64,000 nucleotides of DNA from NCBI GenBank assembly GCA_905221085.1, contig CAJNBT010000003.1, positions 62,001-126,000 of the forward strand. The letters run 5' to 3'. This DNA is from a bacterium (lineage in GTDB: Bacteria > Bacillota > Bacilli > Lactobacillales > Streptococcaceae). The position numbers and the translations under genes were made by a program. This document shows, piece by piece, positions 49,131 through 57,419 of this stretch; position 1 is the stretch's first letter, and each line of letters starts with the position of its first letter. Under the pieces are notes generated by a model. It was not told the DNA's origin and ran no database searches. It was given only the letters and a program-made list of their open reading frames with translations.

Positions 49131-49158
49131 AAAGGCTGGGACAATCGTTCCAACCTTT
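49131..49158 (-). terminator. Probable purR terminator
   Basis: AAAGGTTGG/CCAGCCTTT stem followed by CTTTG on the minus strand; the T tract is short. Confidence 0.6.
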
Positions 49159-49169
49159 AATTCTATCTC

Positions 49170-49997
49170 TTATTTATCTTCGTCAAAGATATTACCAACC
49201 TCAACATCAATGGCTTGATTCTTGACATCAATATTGGTTACCTTCAAAAGTGACTTGTAGTCAAATTGCTTTTCACGTTCTTCTTGGGCATTGTCCGCAA
49301 AGACTGCGACACCTGCCAATTCTGAATCAAACTCACGCAAGAGGCTGATCATCCCATTGACAGTTCCGCCACCTTTCAAGAAGTCATCCACAATCAAGAC
49401 ACGGCTACCTGCCTTGAGACTACGTTTTGAAAGGAACATTTTCTCAATGCGGTCACCACTTGAACCTGATACATAGTTGACGCTGACAGTTGAACCTTCG
49501 GTAATTTTCAGGTCACGGCGCACAATAACAAAGGGAACATTGAGGACATTGGCAACTGCATTTGCAAGTGGAACACCCTTAGTCGCTACTGTCATAACCG
49601 CATCAATTTTTTGGTCCATAAAGCTCTTGGCAATAATGCGACCAATATTTTTCAAGATAGCTGGTGTGCTAAGCAAATCAGACAGGTAGATATAACCGCC
49701 TGGCAAGATACGATCGCTTTCTGACAACTTGGCACGCAAGTCTTCAACCATTTCCTTAGCATCATGGTTTGAGATTGATGGTGTAAAGATGACACCTCCG
49801 CCAGCCCCAGTCACAGTCTGGATGTGACCGATTTCGATTTCCTCAAAGGCGCGTTTGATAATCACGATATCTTCTGAGATGGATGATTTAGCAGATTCAT
49901 ACTTTTCAGCAAAAGTATTGAGACTAGTTAGTTTATAAGGATTATTAATCAAATAGTTGGAAATGACAACCATCCGATCACTTCTTCTTAATTTCAT
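49170..49997 (-). CDS. purR: Pur operon regulator PurR
   Basis: A 275-residue regulator with an N-terminal winged helix (MKLRRSDRMVVISNYLINNPYKLTSL) and a phosphoribosyltransferase-fold domain. The PRPP loop VLIVDDFLKGGGTV is intact. It senses PRPP and acts as an activator in lactococci and streptococci. The longer frame begins six codons upstream without a ribosome site. Promoter has extended -10 TGGTATAAT near 50035. Confidence 0.94.
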   Translation of the reverse strand: MKLRRSDRMVVISNYLINNPYKLTSLNTFAEKYESAKSSISEDIVIIKRAFEEIEIGHIQTVTGAGGGVIFTPSISNHDAKEMVEDLRAKLSESDRILPGGYIYLSDLLSTPAILKNIGRIIAKSFMDQKIDAVMTVATKGVPLANAVANVLNVPFVIVRRDLKITEGSTVSVNYVSGSSGDRIEKMFLSKRSLKAGSRVLIVDDFLKGGGTVNGMISLLREFDSELAGVAVFADNAQEEREKQFDYKSLLKVTNIDVKNQAIDVEVGNIFDEDK

Positions 49998-50055
49998 TTC
50001 TATTTCCCACTTCATTTAATTTTGATATTTTATCTATTATACCATATTCACATAA

Positions 50056-50098
50056 AAAAACGAACATTCTTATCCTAAAAAATGCTCATTTTTCTTAA
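50056..50098 (-). terminator. yhaM-type gene terminator
   Basis: GAGCATT/AATGTTC stem with one G-T pair, then a T7 run on the minus strand, right after the stop at 50103. Confidence 0.72.
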
Positions 50099-50102
50099 AT
50101 TA

Positions 50103-51044
50103 TTAATCTAAATCTGGTTTATAGAAGGAACGATTGTCCATAGCGAAGACTTTATTGGTCATCTCTCCTTTATCCACCAAGGCCAGAGCCGTTGACATCA
50201 TCATCATGCTAGCATCCAGATTGTCAATCATATGGATAATCTCTGCCTCCATAATGCGTGGACGGACTGGACTTCCATACTCAAGCAAGCCGTGGTGACT
50301 AAGGATGACGTGGCGAAGCAGAACGACTTCTTCTTTAGTATCATCAATGCCAAGTTCCATAACGGTCTTAGTAATTTCGCTATCAATGAGAGCAATATGC
50401 CCAAGAAGATTGCCTCTGACCGTGTACTCGGTCTGATCTGGTCCCGTCAACTCGATAACTTTAGCCAAGTCATGCAACATAATCCCCGCATAGAGCAGGC
50501 TCTTATTAAGTTGAGGATAAATCTCGCTAATGGCATCGGCCAAGCGCACCATGGTCGCCGTATGATAGGCCAAGCCCGTTTCAAAGGCATGGTGGTTGGT
50601 CTTAGCTGCTGGATAAGAATAGAATTCCTTATCATACTTGGTGTAAAGTTTTCGGACAATTCGTTGCCAGACAGGATTTTCAATTTTGAAAATCATTTGC
50701 GACATGTAGTCACGGATTTCCTTGACATCAACTGGTGACTTGACCTTGAAATCAGCTGGGTTATTGGGTTCACCAGGTTGAGGCAGGCGGAGAGTAATTT
50801 GGTTAACCTGAGGAGTGTTGTTATAAACTTCTCGGCGTCCTTTCATGTGGACAACCTTACCTGCAGTAAAGGCCTCAACGTTATGAGGTTGGGCATCCCA
50901 TAGTTTCCCTTCAATCTCGCCACTATCATCTTGGAAGGTAAAGGCTAGATAATTTTTCCCAGCGCGAGTTTGTCTCAGGTCAGCTGATTTGATTAGGTAA
51001 AAGCCTTCAAACAGCTCATCTTTTTTCATGTGACTAATCTTCAT
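50103..51044 (-). CDS. 3'-5' exoribonuclease YhaM (Cbf1)
   Basis: A 313-residue protein with an OB-fold nucleic-acid-binding domain (about 12-95, FEGFYLIKSADLRQTRAGKNYLAF) and an HD domain (HHAFETGLAYHTATMV, LLYAGIMLHDLAKV, HVILSHHG). YhaM trims RNA 3' ends by a few nucleotides; in pneumococci it acts on sRNAs and is called Cbf1. The start at 51044 overlaps rmuC by 11 bases. Confidence 0.9.
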   Translation of the reverse strand: MKISHMKKDELFEGFYLIKSADLRQTRAGKNYLAFTFQDDSGEIEGKLWDAQPHNVEAFTAGKVVHMKGRREVYNNTPQVNQITLRLPQPGEPNNPADFKVKSPVDVKEIRDYMSQMIFKIENPVWQRIVRKLYTKYDKEFYSYPAAKTNHHAFETGLAYHTATMVRLADAISEIYPQLNKSLLYAGIMLHDLAKVIELTGPDQTEYTVRGNLLGHIALIDSEITKTVMELGIDDTKEEVVLLRHVILSHHGLLEYGSPVRPRIMEAEIIHMIDNLDASMMMMSTALALVDKGEMTNKVFAMDNRSFYKPDLD

Positions 51045-52290
51045 ATTCTTCCTCATCTTCTTGGAAATGGAGTAGATCAAGCGCAGGCTCACCTTCTGAT
51101 AACTCAATGTGACGGAGCGTTCGCTCGATAGCTGTAGTGCGACGGTTTAATAATTCCTCAATATTGCCAGAGGCATGTTGGAGGTGTTTTTGTGCCTTAA
51201 CCAAAATCCCACCAAACTTGCCAAACTCGGTCTTGACGCTAGCAAGAGTCTTGCTGATATGGTCGGCACTCTTTTGGATATTGAGAGTCTTGAAGCCAAC
51301 CGATAGGGAATTGAGGAGGGCTGATAGGGTACTTGGACCTGCAACAATAATCTGCTCTTCCCGTCTCAAATCATCAAAGAAGACCGGATTGCGAACGATT
51401 TCTGAGTAGAGACCTTCGGTAGGGACAAATAAAACTCCAAAATTGGTCGTCCGAGGCGGTGCTATGTACTTGCTCTTGATATCCTTGGCAAAGCGCTTGA
51501 CGCTTGCTAAGAGTGACTTGCGACAGCGTTCAATTTCGTCCTTGTCACCTGCTTCATAGGCTTCTTCTAGACGGTAATAATCTGCCAGTGGAAACTTAGA
51601 GTCAATTGGTAAGTAGACGTATTCCTGGTCTCCCTGTCCAGGCAACTTAATGGCATACTCCACTCGTTCACTGGAGTTTTCAACCGTTGCGTATTCTCGT
51701 TCATACTGGGCAGGTGTCATAATATCTTCGATGATTTGCCCCAGTTGCAATTCTCCCAGAATCCCTCGTGTCTTGGTTCCAGAGAGAACCTTGTTGAGAG
51801 CTCCAACATCACGGGCAACTGTCTGCATTTCTCCAAGGCCACGATTGACAGACTCTAGTTGTTTAGAAACCGTCTCAAAGGAAGCTTGCAAGCGTGTCTG
51901 TAAGGTCTTCTCCAGTTTTTCCTCGACCGTCTGGCGCATTTGTTCCAAACGTTGCTCATTTGATTCCTGCAGGGCTTGGAGACGTTGGTCGGTCTTGTCT
52001 CTGGTTTGCAAGAGATTATCTGTCATTTCTTGACGGACTTGAGTCAGACCTTGGTGCAATTCCATTCGAACTTCTTGCAAACGGTCGCTGACAGCTACTT
52101 CCAAGTCTTTTTGATCTAACTGACTGGCTTGTCTGGCTTGTTCAAAGCGATAATCCAACTGGTCTGACAAGTGATCTGCCTGATCCTCCAAACTCTTACT
52201 TAGATGTTTTTCCTGCTTATCCTGCCTTTGCCAAATCAGAAAGAGTCCAGCTAGGTTGGCAAGCAATAATAGAACAAGTAAACTTTCCAT
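51034..52290 (-). CDS. rmuC: DNA recombination protein RmuC homologue
   Basis: A 418-residue protein with an N-terminal membrane anchor (MESLLVLLLLANLAGLFLIWQ), a coiled coil (about 25-150) and the RmuC nuclease-like domain (GILGELQLGQIIEDIMTPAQY, KFPLADYYRLEEAY, VPTEGLYSEIV). RmuC limits inversions and other recombination events in E. coli. The ATG at 52290 has AGGAGG; it lies directly after thiN. Confidence 0.9.
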   Translation of the reverse strand: MESLLVLLLLANLAGLFLIWQRQDKQEKHLSKSLEDQADHLSDQLDYRFEQARQASQLDQKDLEVAVSDRLQEVRMELHQGLTQVRQEMTDNLLQTRDKTDQRLQALQESNEQRLEQMRQTVEEKLEKTLQTRLQASFETVSKQLESVNRGLGEMQTVARDVGALNKVLSGTKTRGILGELQLGQIIEDIMTPAQYEREYATVENSSERVEYAIKLPGQGDQEYVYLPIDSKFPLADYYRLEEAYEAGDKDEIERCRKSLLASVKRFAKDIKSKYIAPPRTTNFGVLFVPTEGLYSEIVRNPVFFDDLRREEQIIVAGPSTLSALLNSLSVGFKTLNIQKSADHISKTLASVKTEFGKFGGILVKAQKHLQHASGNIEELLNRRTTAIERTLRHIELSEGEPALDLLHFQEDEEEYED

Positions 52291-52291
52291 C

Positions 52292-52954
52292 CTACCTCCT
52301 GTCCTTGCTATGCAGCACGACCACATAGCCATCTGGGCAAGTCACCGAAACTTCCCTATCTATATATTCGTTAGAAGCGTACACTTTTTTAAAGAAAAAA
52401 TTCTCCTCTGTCAACTCATACTTAGCTCCGAGAATAGTCAGCTGGCTATCCCGAACCGGCATAAAGGCTAGATAGTCATAGTCCGAGCGGGGTTCTAGCT
52501 GACTGGTCCCTTCTGGACAATAGGCAATCAAATTTTGCGCATCCTCAATTTCTATTTGACGCATATATGGTGCCAACTTGGGATTGCTAGGCAGAAAGAC
52601 ATTGGCCAACATATGGTCAATACGGCCACCCAAAGCACCGAAAATAGTGACCTGAGCCTGAGGATTTTGCTCAAAGATGGTTAAGAAAGCCAATTCCAGA
52701 TCTGTATCATCCTTTTCTGGTCGGGCTTGAACAAAATGCTGGGCACGTTTTTGAATCACCTGTCGCTCTTCTTCCGTCACAGAATCAAAATCTCCAACTG
52801 CTAGAGCAAGAGGCAAGTCTTCTTCCAAGACCCAGAGCGAGCCTCGATCCACACCAACAAAAGCATCAAAGTCCGTCCGATAATGACCGCGGTCTCCGCC
52901 TGCAAAAACGGCAACTCTAGTCCAGTTGTTTTCTGAGAGTTTGTACTCGCTCAT
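52292..52954 (-). CDS. thiN: Thiamine pyrophosphokinase
   Basis: A 220-residue kinase that makes thiamine diphosphate from salvaged thiamine. Motifs: FAGGDRGHYRTDF, GVDRGSLWVLEE, LAVGDFDSV and FGALGGRIDHMLANV. The start at 52954 has GGGAG six bases upstream and lies inside the end of rpe (38 bases overlap). Homologues elsewhere often begin near MTKVAVFAG, so the first ten residues may not be conserved. Confidence 0.9.
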   Translation of the reverse strand: MSEYKLSENNWTRVAVFAGGDRGHYRTDFDAFVGVDRGSLWVLEEDLPLALAVGDFDSVTEEERQVIQKRAQHFVQARPEKDDTDLELAFLTIFEQNPQAQVTIFGALGGRIDHMLANVFLPSNPKLAPYMRQIEIEDAQNLIAYCPEGTSQLEPRSDYDYLAFMPVRDSQLTILGAKYELTEENFFFKKVYASNEYIDREVSVTCPDGYVVVLHSKDRR

Positions 52955-53573
52955 TGACTTCTCCCTTAAAGACATAGGAACCCGCTACAAAAACGGTCGC
53001 ACCAGCTTCTTTGGCTTGGGCAATAGTTTGATCATCAATCCCGCCATCCACTTCGATTTCAAAGTTCAAACCTTTTTCATCACGAAGGGCAACCAACTCA
53101 CGTACCTTATCCATGGTTTCAGGTAGAAAAGTTTGCCCACCGAAGCCAGGGTTCACTGTCATGACTAAGACTTGGTCAACTAGGTGAAGCACGTGCTTAA
53201 TCGCCTCAACAGGCGTACCAGGATTGATAACAACAGATGGCTTGACACCGAGTGAACGAATTTTTTGAAGGGCACCATGGATATGAGACGTTGCTTCCAC
53301 ATGGATGCTGATGATATCCGCACCTGCACGCGCAAAGTCTTCTAAATGATGCTCTGGATTAGCTACCATCAAGTGGCAGTCAAAGACCATCTTGCTATGA
53401 GGACGAAGAGCTTCAACAACATCTGCACCAAAACTGATTTGTGGCACAAAATGACCATCCATGATATCGATATGGGCATATTCTGCACCAGTTGCTTCTA
53501 GACGTTTGATTTCACGTTCAAAGTTGGCATAATCTGCTGCCAGAATTGACGGAGCAATCTTATATTGAGACAT
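52917..53573 (-). CDS. rpe: Ribulose-phosphate 3-epimerase
   Basis: A 218-residue TIM-barrel enzyme of the pentose phosphate pathway. Motifs: PSILAADYANFEREI, HIDIMDGHFVPQISFG, FDCHLMVANPEHH and NPGFGGQTF, with catalytic Asp and metal His residues intact. AAGGAG precedes the ATG. It is in the rsgA-rpe-thiN-rmuC block. Confidence 0.96.
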   Translation of the reverse strand: MSQYKIAPSILAADYANFEREIKRLEATGAEYAHIDIMDGHFVPQISFGADVVEALRPHSKMVFDCHLMVANPEHHLEDFARAGADIISIHVEATSHIHGALQKIRSLGVKPSVVINPGTPVEAIKHVLHLVDQVLVMTVNPGFGGQTFLPETMDKVRELVALRDEKGLNFEIEVDGGIDDQTIAQAKEAGATVFVAGSYVFKGEVNERVQTLRKQLD

Positions 53574-53583
53574 AGGTTTCTCC

Positions 53584-54462
53584 TTATTTTGGAATTTTTT
53601 TGCTGACTTTTTTATAGGTTTCTCTACGATTTTCAATTTCACTGAGGAATTGCAGGTAGTTGTCAAAACGGAAGGACGCAATGGTCCCTTCTTCCACTGC
53701 TGGCTTCACTGCACAGGACGGCTCATGGGTATGGGTACAAGTACGGAACTTACAATCTCGGCTAACACTAGCAATCTCTGGGAAGGCCTGATTGAGGTCT
53801 TCAGCCGTTGATACTTCATAATCCAGTGATGAAAAGCCTGGTGTGTCTGCGATTTTACCCCCATTGAGGTTGTAAAAACTAACAGCTCGAGTGGTATGGC
53901 GCCCACGACCCAGACTGTCTGAAATTTCTCCTGTTTCAAGATTGAGGGCTGGTGCGATTTTATTGAGAAGAGTTGATTTCCCAACACCCGTCTGCCCCAT
54001 AAAGACTGTAACCTTGCCTGTTAACAAGGGCAAAAGTTCTTCTTTACTGGTCACAAAGTCATAGCCGATATCACCATAGGTCTGTTGATAAAAATCCAGT
54101 TCTCCTCTATTTTCCAGTAGGTCCATTTTAGAAATATAAATGATAGGATGGATGCCCTTATGCTCCAAAAGAATCAAAAAACGATCCAACAAATTGCTGT
54201 TAAAATCAGGTTCCTTGACAGACATGATTACTACAGCTTGGTCAATATTGACAATGGGCGGACGGACCAGACTGTTTTTGCGTTCGTGAATCTTGAGAAT
54301 ATAGCCTTCTGAATTTTCCTCGGCAGAAAAATCGACCCAGTCCCCAACATAGGGTGTATGACCTTTTTTACGGAAATTTCCACGCGCGCGTGTTTGATAG
54401 ACCTGGCCCTCACTCTCTACATAATAGAACCCAGCCAAGGCTTTAATGATTTGTCCCTGCAT
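53584..54462 (-). CDS. rsgA: Ribosome small subunit-dependent GTPase RsgA
   Basis: A 292-residue circularly permuted GTPase that matures the 30S subunit. OB domain at the N-terminus, G4 ISKMDLLE, G1 [15 protein letters not shown]3 DTPGFSS, and a C-terminal zinc site with [14 protein letters not shown]. The start at 54462 abuts the rsmA stop. Confidence 0.95.
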   Translation of the reverse strand: MQGQIIKALAGFYYVESEGQVYQTRARGNFRKKGHTPYVGDWVDFSAEENSEGYILKIHERKNSLVRPPIVNIDQAVVIMSVKEPDFNSNLLDRFLILLEHKGIHPIIYISKMDLLENRGELDFYQQTYGDIGYDFVTSKEELLPLLTGKVTVFMGQTGVGKSTLLNKIAPALNLETGEISDSLGRGRHTTRAVSFYNLNGGKIADTPGFSSLDYEVSTAEDLNQAFPEIASVSRDCKFRTCTHTHEPSCAVKPAVEEGTIASFRFDNYLQFLSEIENRRETYKKVSKKIPK

Positions 54463-54463
54463 C

Positions 54464-55336
54464 TTAGAGTCCTTGCCCTTTAAGTGCATCTGCTAGGCTG
54501 GCAAATTCTGCCAAGCTGAGAGCTTCCCCACGTACACTTGGTGACAATCCTGCCTGGTCTAGAGCTTTAGTCAATTTATCCTTAATTTCTTCAGTCTTGC
54601 CAAAGTAGCCTGTCAAGTTATTCCACAAGGTCTTGCGGCGATGGGTAAAACTAGCCTTGGAAACCTTAAAGAAGAAGTTCCCGTCTTCCACTACTACGGC
54701 TGGTTCTGGACGACGCACCATTTTTAAAATGGCTGAGTCTACATTTGGCGCTGGCACAAAGACTGTACGTGGCACGATAAAGGCAACCTTGGCTGTCATG
54801 TAATACTGAACAGCAATTGACAAGCTACCGTAAGCCTTAGTGTTAGGTTGAGCTGAAATACGATCCGCCACTTCTTTTTGCATCATGACCACAAACTCAC
54901 TAAAAGGAATGCCACTCTCAATCAAGTGCATGAGAATAGGCGTTGTGATGTAATAAGGCAAATTAGCCACTACCTTGATGGGCAGGTCAGGATTTTTGAA
55001 ATTCTGGATATGTTGCGCCAAATCAACCTTAAGAATATCCTCGTTGATCACGGTCACATTATCAAAATCACGCAGGGTATCTGCCAAAATCGGTACCAAA
55101 CGGTGGTCAATCTCAAAAGCCATAACTTCTGCTGCACGCTCAGCCAAAAATTCCGTCAAGGCACCAATCCCTGGTCCGATTTCAATGACATTGACCTGGT
55201 CATCAATCTCAGCCGTATCCACAATCTTTTGAAGGATATTAGTATCTGTCAGGAAATTCTGCCCAAAGGACTTTTTAAAGGTAAAACCGTGACGCTCCAG
55301 CACTGCCTTGGTCACGCTATAATCTGCAATTCTCAT
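54464..55336 (-). CDS. rsmA: 16S rRNA dimethyladenosine transferase
   Basis: A 290-residue KsgA enzyme that dimethylates two adenosines near the 16S 3' end. Motifs: [31 protein letters not shown] and the catalytic [11 protein letters not shown]. It lies between rnmV and rsgA. Confidence 0.96.
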   Translation of the reverse strand: MRIADYSVTKAVLERHGFTFKKSFGQNFLTDTNILQKIVDTAEIDDQVNVIEIGPGIGALTEFLAERAAEVMAFEIDHRLVPILADTLRDFDNVTVINEDILKVDLAQHIQNFKNPDLPIKVVANLPYYITTPILMHLIESGIPFSEFVVMMQKEVADRISAQPNTKAYGSLSIAVQYYMTAKVAFIVPRTVFVPAPNVDSAILKMVRRPEPAVVVEDGNFFFKVSKASFTHRRKTLWNNLTGYFGKTEEIKDKLTKALDQAGLSPSVRGEALSLAEFASLADALKGQGL

Positions 55337-55400
55337 CTATTCTCTTTTCTATTATCTGTTACTACTATTGTAACACATTCCCCTTACATTTAGGGTCTGC

Positions 55401-55967
55401 TTAGCTATTCTCATAAGATTTCATAGCTTCTTCCACTTCTGCCAAGGTAACCCCAAACAACTCTAAGCGCTTGAGGAGTTGCTTGCCGTTAGAATAGCCG
55501 ATTCGGAGAGCCTCTCCCAGATATTCTCTGCGCTTACGGCTATCTGCCCCTGCTAGAAAACCAAGGCGAATCAGGTCGCTACGACTGATGTCAAACTGAC
55601 TCTCATGTTCAGATTGTTCTGTCACCTGAGCTAGAGCCGTTTTCAAATCTTCATAACTGGCATGCTCAATTCCCAGAGAACGCCCCTTGGTTTTGGACTT
55701 AGGAACAGCTTCATCTCGCTTGAGGAAGGCATGCTGAACTGTTGGAATAGCCGTCATAATCATGCGACGAATCCGCTCCCCATTAAAATCTGGGTCTGTA
55801 AAGACAATGACTCCATGGCGTTGGTGCAGGCGCTGAATCCGCTCTATATCACGTTCATTGATGGCAGAACCTCGTGTCTCATAGGTTTCTACATCGAAAT
55901 AACGTTTGAGATTGGCCGTATCATCGCGCCCTTCGACCACGATAACTTGAGAAATTTTTTCTTTCAT
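55401..55967 (-). CDS. rnmV: Ribonuclease M5
   Basis: A 188-residue Toprim nuclease that matures 5S rRNA. Toprim motifs: VVVEGRDDTANLKRYF (catalytic Glu) and FTDPDFNGERIRRMI (DxD). Its start overlaps the tatD stop by one base. Confidence 0.95.
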   Translation of the reverse strand: MKEKISQVIVVEGRDDTANLKRYFDVETYETRGSAINERDIERIQRLHQRHGVIVFTDPDFNGERIRRMIMTAIPTVQHAFLKRDEAVPKSKTKGRSLGIEHASYEDLKTALAQVTEQSEHESQFDISRSDLIRLGFLAGADSRKRREYLGEALRIGYSNGKQLLKRLELFGVTLAEVEEAMKSYENS

Positions 55968-56740
55968 TACTTGCTGTCCAATCCAAAAATGCGCTCTGCA
56001 TTTGCAGTCGTTGCCACTGCTAGCTCTTCTGCCGTCATCCCACGCAAGTCAGCGATAAAGTCCACTACATAGCGAGTATAGGCCGTTTTGTTTTCGCGAC
56101 CACGCTTGGGTACAGGTGCTAAGTAAGGCGCATCCGTCTCCACCAAAATCTTGTCCAAAGGTAACTCTTTAGCTACTTCTTGGATATCAGTTGCCTTCTT
56201 GAAAGTCACCACTCCTGAGAAGGAAATGGTCATACCAAGCTCGACAAACTTCTCTGCCCATTCAAGAGTTCCTGAGAAAGAATGCATGATCCCACCTCTA
56301 GGACCAACGCCCTCGCTCTTAATAATCTCATAGGTGTCTTCCAGCGCATCACGGGTATGGACAACAAAAGGTAAATTCAAGTCCTTAGATAGCTGGATCT
56401 GACGGCGAAAAACCTGCTCCTGCACTTCTTTTGGAGCTGTCATCCAATGGTAGTCTAAACCAATCTCACCTAAAGCCACAACCTTGGGGTGTTTTAACTT
56501 ATCCAACAAGTAAGCCTCGACTTCCTCCGTATAAGTCCCTGCTTCTGTCGGATGCCAACCGATTGTAGCATAGAGCTGGTCATACTCATCTACCAACTCC
56601 AAGGCACGCTCAATCGTTGGTTGATCAAAACCAACAATATTCATCTGTGTCACACCCATCTCAGCAGCCAAGGTAATTTCTTCTGCCTCACGACCTGCAA
56701 ATTCTTCTACATTCAAGTGTGTATGTGTATCAAAAATCAT
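55967..56740 (-). CDS. tatD: TatD family metal-dependent DNase
   Basis: A 257-residue TIM-barrel hydrolase. Metal-binding motifs: FDTHTHLNVEEF, ALGEIGLDYHW, VVHTRDALEDT, GGIMHSFSGTLEW and LVETDAPYLAP. Members act as 3'-5' exonucleases. It heads the tatD-rnmV pair. Confidence 0.95.
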   Translation of the reverse strand: MIFDTHTHLNVEEFAGREAEEITLAAEMGVTQMNIVGFDQPTIERALELVDEYDQLYATIGWHPTEAGTYTEEVEAYLLDKLKHPKVVALGEIGLDYHWMTAPKEVQEQVFRRQIQLSKDLNLPFVVHTRDALEDTYEIIKSEGVGPRGGIMHSFSGTLEWAEKFVELGMTISFSGVVTFKKATDIQEVAKELPLDKILVETDAPYLAPVPKRGRENKTAYTRYVVDFIADLRGMTAEELAVATTANAERIFGLDSK

Positions 56741-56830
56741 CTCTTCTAACCTCGTTTTCTATCTTCTATTATAGCAAAAAAACTGACCTGTCTCCTCATC
56801 TGTAAAAAATATTCTAGAACCCATCATCTC

Positions 56831-56859
56831 TTGATGCTCTTTTTTCAAAGCAGTATAAT
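56831..56859 (+). promoter_or_regulatory. Surviving promoter of the KimA-like relic
   Basis: TTGATG, 17 bases, TATAAT, with AAAGGAAA shortly before the relic's ATG. The start signals are still intact although the gene is gone. Confidence 0.65.
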
Positions 56860-56894
56860 AACACTTATTGAATTTTTCAACAAAGGAAATGACC

Positions 56895-57177
56895 ATGTTT
56901 ACAAAATTAAAACAGACCTTCATCGGTCGTCCTCTTAAGTCCTCGACCGAAGGCGAGGGGAGACTGGTGGAAAAACTCCGATACTGGACATCTTGTCAAG
57001 CGACGCTCTGTCCACCATCGCCTATGGGCCTTAGCAAGTAGTCCTAGTATCCCAGTTTATCCCTAATAAACCTTGGCAAAATATCTGCACAAACAGATGA
57101 GGCTCCAGCTCAAATACGCCCGTCGTTGGCACCAAGACGTCGTTGTCGCTAGCTACTCCTATCACTTAAAAGAATAA
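56895..57177 (+). pseudogene. Relic of a KimA/YdaO-type APC permease, both ends kept, middle deleted
   Basis: The first codons give MFTKLKQTFIGRPLKSSTEG, the typical N-terminus of KimA-like potassium or amino acid permeases. After a frameshift, ILDILSSDALSTIAYGP continues the family. The last part gives KYARRWHQDVVVASYSYHLKE then TAA, a typical C-terminus, after another frameshift (one base missing in ATCTGCACAAACAGATG). About 500 internal codons are absent. Promoter and terminator remain, so a short non-coding transcript may still be made. Confidence 0.8.
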
Positions 57178-57180
57178 AGA

Positions 57181-57223
57181 AAAGGCCCTACCAGAACCAA
57201 TAAGCGTCTGGTAAGGCCTTTTT
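57181..57223 (+). terminator. Terminator after the KimA-like relic
   Basis: AAAGGCCCTACCAGA and TCTGGTAAGGCCTTTTT form a long stem with a T tract. Confidence 0.88.
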
Positions 57224-57244
57224 CTGAATTCCGCCACTATGCTT

Positions 57245-57395
57245 ATACTCAATGAAAATCAAAGAGCAAACTAGAAGCTAGCCACAGGCTGCTCAAAGCA
57301 CTGCTTTGAGGTTGTAGATGAAACTGACGAAGTCAGTAACCATATATACGGTAAGGCAACGCTGACGTGGTTTGAAGAGATTTTCGAGGAGTATT
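57245..57395 (-). repeat. BOX element, full form, minus orientation
   Basis: Read on plus it is boxC-boxB-boxA: ATACTCAATGAAAATCAAAG at one end, the CTGACGAAGTCAG stem, then GCAACGCTGACGTGG and ATTTTCGAGGAGTAT at the other. It lies between the permease relic and the Ali-like gene. Confidence 0.92.
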
Positions 57396-57419
57396 AACTG
57401 AAAAGCATGACTAGGAATA

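Noticed and set aside
50232..50738. A 168-codon plus-strand frame opposite the YhaM gene
   Set aside because: It is a shadow of a well-supported gene and shows no family features.
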